Shown: positions 58,339 through 64,000 of the stretch, in pieces
How positions within the stretch are numbered: the first letter of the stretch is position 1
Layout of the letters: every line of letters begins with the position of its first letter
Source: Lasioglossum baleicum
Lineage: Eukaryota > Arthropoda > Insecta > Hymenoptera > Halictidae
Length of the DNA: 64,000 nucleotides
NCBI RefSeq assembly: GCF_051020765.1
Contig: NW_027469227.1
Coordinates: 124,001-188,000, forward strand
Direction of reading: 5' to 3'
Notes under the pieces: generated by a model
Databases searched by the model: none
What the model was told of the DNA's origin: nothing
Seen by the model: only the letters and a program-made list of their open reading frames with translations
Translations under genes and position numbers: made by a program

Positions 58339-59024
58339 ACGCATAACGCATAACGAATAACGCATAACGCATAACGCATAACGCATAACGCATAACGCAT
58401 AACGCATAACGCATAACGCATAACGCATAACGCATAACGCATAACGCATAACGCATAACGCATCACGCATAACGCCTAACGCATAACGCATAACGCATAA
58501 CGCATAACGCATAACGCATAACGCATAACGCATAACGCATAACGCATAACGCATGACGCATAACGCAGAACGCATAACGCATAACGCATGACGCATAACG
58601 CATAACGCATAACGCATAACGCATAACGCATAACGCATAACGCATAACGCATAACGCATAACGCATAACGCATAACGCATAACGCATAACGCATAACGCA
58701 TAACGCATAACGCATAACGCATAACGCATAACGCATAACGCATAACGCATAACGCATAACGCATAACGCATAACGCATAACGCATAACGCATAACGCATA
58801 ACGCATAACGCATAACGCATAACGCATAACGCATAACGCATAACGCATAACGCATAACGCATAACGCATAACGCATAACGCATAACGCATAACGCATAAC
58901 GCATAACGCATAACGCATAACGCATAACGCATAACGCATAACGCATAACGCATAACGCATAACGCATAACGCATAACGCATAACGCATAACGCATAACGC
59001 ATAACGCATATCGCATAACGCATA

Positions 59025-59115
59025 ACGTTCAATGAAAAAGTCATAACGCATAACGCATATCGCATAACCCGTAAAGCACAACGCATAACACATAACGCAT
59101 AACGCATAACACATA
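59025..59115 (+). repeat. B block, subtype B2
   Basis: Core at 59028, followed by acccata near 59186, double tcgcata, double acgtata and an acgcgta doublet. Confidence 0.92.
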
Positions 59116-59514
59116 ACGCATAACGCATAACGCATAACGCATAACGCATAACGCATAACGCATAACGCATAACGCATAACGCATAACCCATAACGCATAA
59201 CGCATATCGCATATCGCATAACGTATAACGTATAACGCTTAACGCATAACGCATAACGCATAACGCGTAACGCGTAACGCATAACGCATAACGCATAACG
59301 CATAACGCATAACGCATAACGCATAACGCATAACGCATAACGCATAACGCATAACGCATAACGCATAACGCATAACGCATAACGCATAACGCATAACGCA
59401 TAACGCATAACGCATAACGCATAACGCATAACGCATAACGCATAACGCATAACGCATAACGCATAACGCATAACGCATAACGCATAACGCATAACGCATA
59501 ACGCATAACGCATA

Positions 59515-59605
59515 ACGTTCAATGAAAAAGTCATAACGCAGAACGCATATCGCATAACCCGTAAAGCACAACGCATAACACATAACGCATAACGCATAAC
59601 ACATA
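59515..59605 (+). repeat. B block, subtype B1, out of usual order
   Basis: Core at 59518 with acgcaga, agcgtata and triple acgcgta, only 490 bp after a B2 block and followed by another B2. An acgctta directly after the triple acgcgta is private to this copy. Confidence 0.91.
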
Positions 59606-60900
59606 ACGCATAACGCATAACGCATAACGCATAACGCATAACGCATAACGCATAACGCATAACACATAACGCATAACGCATATCGCATAGCGTATAACGC
59701 TTAACGCATAACGCATAACGCGTAACGCGTAACGCGTAACGCTTAACGCATAACGCATAACGCATAACGCATAACGCATAACGCATAACGCATAACGCAT
59801 AACGCATAACGCATAACGCATAACGCATAACGCATAACGCATAACGCATAACGCATAACGCATAACGCATAACGCATAACGCATAACGCATAACGCATAA
59901 CGCATAACGCATAACGCATAACGCATAACGCATAACGCATAACGCATAACGCATAACGCATAACGCATAACGCATAACGCATAACGCATAACGCATAACG
60001 CATAACGCATAACGCATAACGCATAACGCATAACGCATAACGCATAACGCATAACGCATCACGCATAACGCATAACGCATAACGCATAACGCAAAACGCA
60101 TAACGCATAACGCATAACGCATGACGCATAACGCAGAACGCATAACGCATAACGCATGACGCATAACGCATAACGCATAACGCATAACGCGTAACGCATA
60201 ACGCATAACGCATAACGCATAACGCATAACGCATAACGCATAACGCATAACGCATAACGCATAACGCATAACGCATAACGCATAACGCATAACGCATAAC
60301 GCATAACGCATAACGCATAACGCATAACGCATAACGAATAACGCATAACGCATAACGCATAACGCATAACGCATAACGCATAACGCATAACGCATAACGC
60401 ATAACGCATAACGCATAACGCATAACGCATAACGCATAACGCATAACGCATAACGCAGAACGCATAACGCATAACGCATGACGCATAACGCATAACGCAT
60501 AACGCATAACGCATAACGCATAACGCATAACGCATAACGCATAACGCATAACGCATAACGCATAACGCATAACGCATAACGCATAACGCATAACGCATAA
60601 CGCATAACGCATAACGCATAACGCATAACGCATAACGCATAACGCATAACGCATAACGCATAACGCATAACGCATAACGCATAACGCATAACGCATAACG
60701 CATAACGCATAACGCATAACGCATAACGCATAACGCATAACGCATAACGCATAACGCATAACGCATAACGCATAACGCATAACGCATAACGCATAACGCA
60801 TAACGCATAACGCATAACGCATAACGCATAACGCATAACGCATAACGCATAACGCATAACGCATAACGCATAACGCATAACGCATATCGCATAACGCATA

Positions 60901-60991
60901 ACGTTCAATGAAAAAGTCATAACGCATAACGCATATCGCATAACCCGTAAAGCACAACGCATAACACATAACGCATAACGCATAACACATA
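60901..60991 (+). repeat. B block, subtype B2
   Basis: Core at 60904, followed by acccata near 61056 and doubled tcgcata and acgtata. Confidence 0.92.
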
Positions 60992-61474
60992 ACGCATAAC
61001 GCATAACGCATAACGCATAACGCATAACGCATAACGCATAACGCATAACGCATAACCCATAACGCATAACGCATATCGCATATCGCATAACGTATAACGT
61101 ATAACGCTTAACGCATAACGCATAACGCATAACGCGTAACGCGTAACGCATAACGCATAACGCATAACGCATAACGCATAACGCATAACGCATAACGCAT
61201 AACGCATAACGCATAACGCATAACGCATAACGCATAACGCATAACGCATAACGCATAACGCATAACGCATAACGCATAACGCATAACGCATAACGCATAA
61301 CGCATAACGCATAACGCATAACGCATAACGCATAACGCATAACGCATAACGCATAACGCATAACGCATAACGCATAACGCATAACGCATAACGCATAACG
61401 CATAACGCATAACGCATAACGCATAACGCATAACGCATAACGCATAACGCATAACGCATAACGCATAACGCATA

Positions 61475-61565
61475 ACGTTCAATGAAAAAGTCATAACGCA
61501 TAACGCATATCGCATAACCCGTAAAGCACAACGCATAAGACATAACGCATAACGCATAACACATA
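61475..61565 (+). repeat. B block, subtype B3
   Basis: Core at 61478 with agacata. Confidence 0.92.
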
Positions 61566-61999
61566 ACGCATAACGCATAACGCATAACGCATAACGCATA
61601 ACGCATAACGCATAACGCATAACGCATAACGCATAACACATAACGCATAACGCATATCGCATAACGTATAACGCTTAACGCATAACGCATAACGCATAAC
61701 GCATAACGCATAACGCATAACGCATAACGCATAACGCATAACGCATAACGCATAACGCATAACGCATAACGCATAACGCATAACGCATAACGCATAACGC
61801 ATAACGCATAACGCATAACGCATAACGCATAACGCTTAACGCATAACGCATAACGCATAACGCATAACGCATAACGCATAACGCATAACGCATAACGCAT
61901 AACGCATAACGAATAACGCATATCGCATAACGTATAACGCTTAACGCATAACGCATAACGCATAACGCATAACGCATAACGCATAACGCATAACGCATA

Positions 62000-62090
62000 A
62001 CGTTCAATGAAAAAGTCATAACGCATAACGCATATCGCATAACCCGTAAAGCACAACGCATAAGACATAACGCATAACGCATAACACATA
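62000..62090 (+). repeat. B block, subtype B3 in a B3' position
   Basis: Core at 62003, 525 bp after a B3 block, the spacing at which B3' normally occurs, but with tcgcata rather than tcgtata. Confidence 0.91.
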
Positions 62091-63630
62091 ACGCATAACG
62101 CATAACGCATAACGCATAACGCATAACGCATAACGCATAACGCATAACGCATAACGCATAACACATAACGCATAACGCATATCGCATAACGTATAACGCT
62201 TAACGCATAACGCATAACGCATAACGCATAACGCATAACGCATAACGCATAACGCATAACGCATAACGCATAACGCATAACGCATAACGCATAACGCATA
62301 ACGCATAACGCATAACGCATAACGCATAACGCATAACGCATAACGCATAACGCATAACGCATAACGCATAACGCATAACGCATAACGCATAACGCATAAC
62401 GCATAACGCATAACGCATAACGCATAACGCATAACGCATAACGCATAACGCATAACGCATAACGCATAACGCATAACGCATAACGCATAACGCATAACGC
62501 ATAACGCATAACGCATAACGCATAACGCATAACGCATAACGCATAACGCATAACGCATAACGCATAACGCATCACGCATAACGCATAACGCATAACGCAT
62601 AACGCATAACGCATAACGCATAACGCATAACGCATAACGCATAACGCATAACGCATAACGCATGACGCATAACGCAGAACGCATAACGCATAACGCATGA
62701 CGCATAACGCATAACGCATAACGCATAACGCATAACGCATAACGCATAACGCATAACGCATAACGCATAACGCATAACGCATAACGCATAACGCATAACG
62801 CATAACGCATAACGCATAACGCATAACGCATAACGCATTACGCATAACGCATAACGCATAACGCATAACGCATAACGCATAACGCATAACGCATAACGCA
62901 TCACGCATAACGCATAACGCATAACGCATAACGCATAACGCATAACGCATAACGCATAACGCATAACGCATAACGCATAACGCATAACGCATAACGCATA
63001 ACGCATAACGCATAACGCATAACGCATAACGCATAACGCATAACGCATAACGCATAACGCATAACGCATAACGCATAACGCATAACGCATAACGCATAAC
63101 GCATAACGCATAACGCATAACGCATAACGCATAACGCATAACGCATAACGCATAACGCATAACGCATAACGCATAACGCATAACGCATAACGCATAACGC
63201 ATAACGCATAACGCATAACGCATAACGCATAACGCATAACGCATAACGCATAACGCATAACGCATAACGCATAACGCATAACGCATAACGCATAACGCAT
63301 AACGCATAACGCATAACGCATAACGCATGACGCATAACGCAGAACGCATAACGCATAACGCATGACGCATAACGCATAACGCATAACGCATAACGCATAA
63401 CGCATAACGCATACCGCATAACGCATAACGCATAACGCATAACGCATAACGCATAACGCATAACGCATAACGCATAACGCATAACGCATAACGCATAACG
63501 CATAACGCATAACGCATAACGCATAACGAATAACGCATATCGCATAACGTATAACGCTTAACGCATAACGCATAACGCATAACGCATAACGCATAACGCA
63601 TAACGCATAACGCATAACGCATAACGCATA

Positions 63631-63721
63631 ACGTTCAATGAAAAAGTCATAACGCATAACGCATATCGCATAACCCGTAAAGCACAACGCATAAGACATA
63701 ACGCATAACGCATAACACATA
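63631..63721 (+). repeat. B block, subtype B3
   Basis: Core at 63634 with agacata, after a D block near 63527. Confidence 0.92.
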
Positions 63722-63868
63722 ACGCATAACGCATAACGCATAACGCATAACGCATAACGCATAACACATAACGCATAACGCATAACGCATAACGCATAAC
63801 GCATAACGCATAACGCATAACGCATAACGCATAACGCATAACGCATAACGCATATCGCATAACGCATA

Positions 63869-63959
63869 ACGTTCAATGAAAAAGTCATAACGCATAACGC
63901 ATATCGCATAACCCGTAAAGCACAACGCATAAGACATAACGCATAACGCATAACACATA
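63869..63959 (+). repeat. B block, subtype B3, last in window
   Basis: Core at 63872, 238 bp after the previous one, the shortest distance between two complete B blocks. The array continues beyond the window end. Confidence 0.92.
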
Positions 63960-64000
63960 ACGCATAACGCATAACGCATAACGCATAACGCATAACGCAT

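Larger units (their letters stand above)
55848..58800 (+). repeat. 2.96-kb higher-order repeat, copy 2
   Basis: Matches copy 1 landmark by landmark (55851, 56390, 56758, 56828, 57290, 57381, 57573, 58095, 58165, 58549). Private differences are an acgtata at about 57927 and, between the last two 42-bp motifs, a hexamer at 58333 and an acgaata near 58351, where copy 1 has consensus. The end is approximate. Confidence 0.9.
1..64000 (+). repeat. Heptanucleotide satellite array, ACGCATA unit
   Basis: The entire window is a direct head-to-tail array of ACGCATA and single- to triple-substitution variants. The consensus is 3 A, 2 C, 1 G and 1 T per unit, so it has about 43% GC, one CpG every 7 bp, and strong A-over-T and C-over-G skew on this strand. 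Both window ends lie inside the array. Register is kept throughout: consensus acg triplets start at positions equal to 2 modulo 7 up to 58333, and 1 modulo 7 after it. No flanking unique DNA, no inverted segment and no inserted element is visible. The longest homopolymer is five A. Confidence 0.99.
47805..64000 (+). repeat. Region VI: TTC-type B domain with ~2.96-kb repeat
   Basis: Eighteen TTC-type B cores, no C core and no acggata series. B subtypes: B1 has acgcaga after the core and is followed by agcgtata and three acgcgta; B2 is followed by acccata, double tcgcata, double acgtata and two acgcgta; B3 has agacata in place of the first acacata; B3' also has cgtataaccc. A 42-bp motif of acgcatg, acgcata, acgcaga, two acgcata, acgcatg recurs at 48323, 49366, 50864, 52215, 52614, 54322, 55204, 55575, 57290, 58165, 58549, 60117, 62658 and 63323. 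Confidence 0.9.

Noticed and set aside
1..64000. CRISPR array
   Set aside because: Short direct repeats are present but there are no unique spacers between them and no cas genes; the unit is 7 bp and contiguous.
1..64000. Telomere
   Set aside because: The - strand is G/T-rich with a 7-bp unit, which recalls plant-type TTTAGGG, but TATGCGT has no G run and is not a telomere repeat I know. Kilobase higher-order repeats and B and C cassettes are satellite-like. A subtelomeric position remains possible.
1..64000. Assembly or sequencing artefact
   Set aside because: A pure artefact should give featureless repeats. Here rare variant heptamers recur in ordered sets at several scales, with private mutations in single copies. 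The absolute number of units in long consensus runs could still be wrong and only raw reads can settle it.
1..64000. Bacterial short tandem heptamer repeats of the cyanobacterial type
   Set aside because: Those families have a 7-bp unit too, but occur as short arrays between genes and with different motifs. A gene-free tract above 64 kb does not fit a bacterial chromosome, though I cannot exclude it from sequence alone.
1..64000. Transposable element remnants
   Set aside because: Apart from the three-heptamer B core, every unit is a clear ACGCATA derivative. No terminal repeats, target-site duplications or non-heptamer insertions are visible.

Overview
The whole window is one head-to-tail satellite array built on a 7-bp unit, ACGCATA on the + strand (TATGCGT on the - strand), about 9,140 units long. 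It runs off both ends, so the true array exceeds 64 kb. I find no protein gene, RNA gene, transposon, CRISPR array or unique sequence. The organism cannot be named from this sequence. The size and the nested higher-order structure resemble eukaryotic heterochromatic satellite (centromeric, pericentromeric or subtelomeric) more than any bacterial heptamer repeat family I know, whose arrays are short. That placement is inference.

The array is not uniform. Long runs of the consensus heptamer (up to about 94 perfect copies) alternate with landmark cassettes of variant heptamers. Names used below: D = acgaata followed by tcgcata, acgtata and acgctta, 35 bp in all. E = a stretch marked by acgcgta, several acggata and one acgcatg. 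C = a 105-bp core from acccaca through gtccata, acacatt, actcata and atgcata to acgcatt. B = the most diverged block, containing ttcaatgaaaaagt (or ctcaatgaaaaagt), then acccgta, aagcaca and acacata. G = a block ending acccgta, atgcaca, acacata. F = a roughly 0.5-kb unit carrying acggaaa.

Layout. 0-11.2 kb: a roughly 4.03-kb higher-order repeat (about two copies) with TTC-type B blocks and C cores. 11.2-21 kb: a larger repeat, about two copies, made of D-E-C cassettes plus G blocks. 21-26.3 kb: three equal-length 455-bp blocks with a gttcata version of C, followed by a roughly 2.07-kb duplication. 26.3-45.1 kb: fourteen fused D-E-C-B cassettes separated by consensus runs of variable length, in two linked subtypes, with two F units inserted at 38.4-39.4 kb. 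45.1-47.8 kb: five F units in tandem. 47.8-64 kb: no C cores, only TTC-type B blocks in several subtypes, with a roughly 2.96-kb higher-order repeat.

Every landmark interval I measured is a multiple of 7 bp except across one hexamer at 58333-58338. All cassettes share one orientation. The - strand is free of stop codons in all frames across consensus runs, so many long ALCVMRY-repeat reading frames appear. I treat all of them as artefacts of the repeat.
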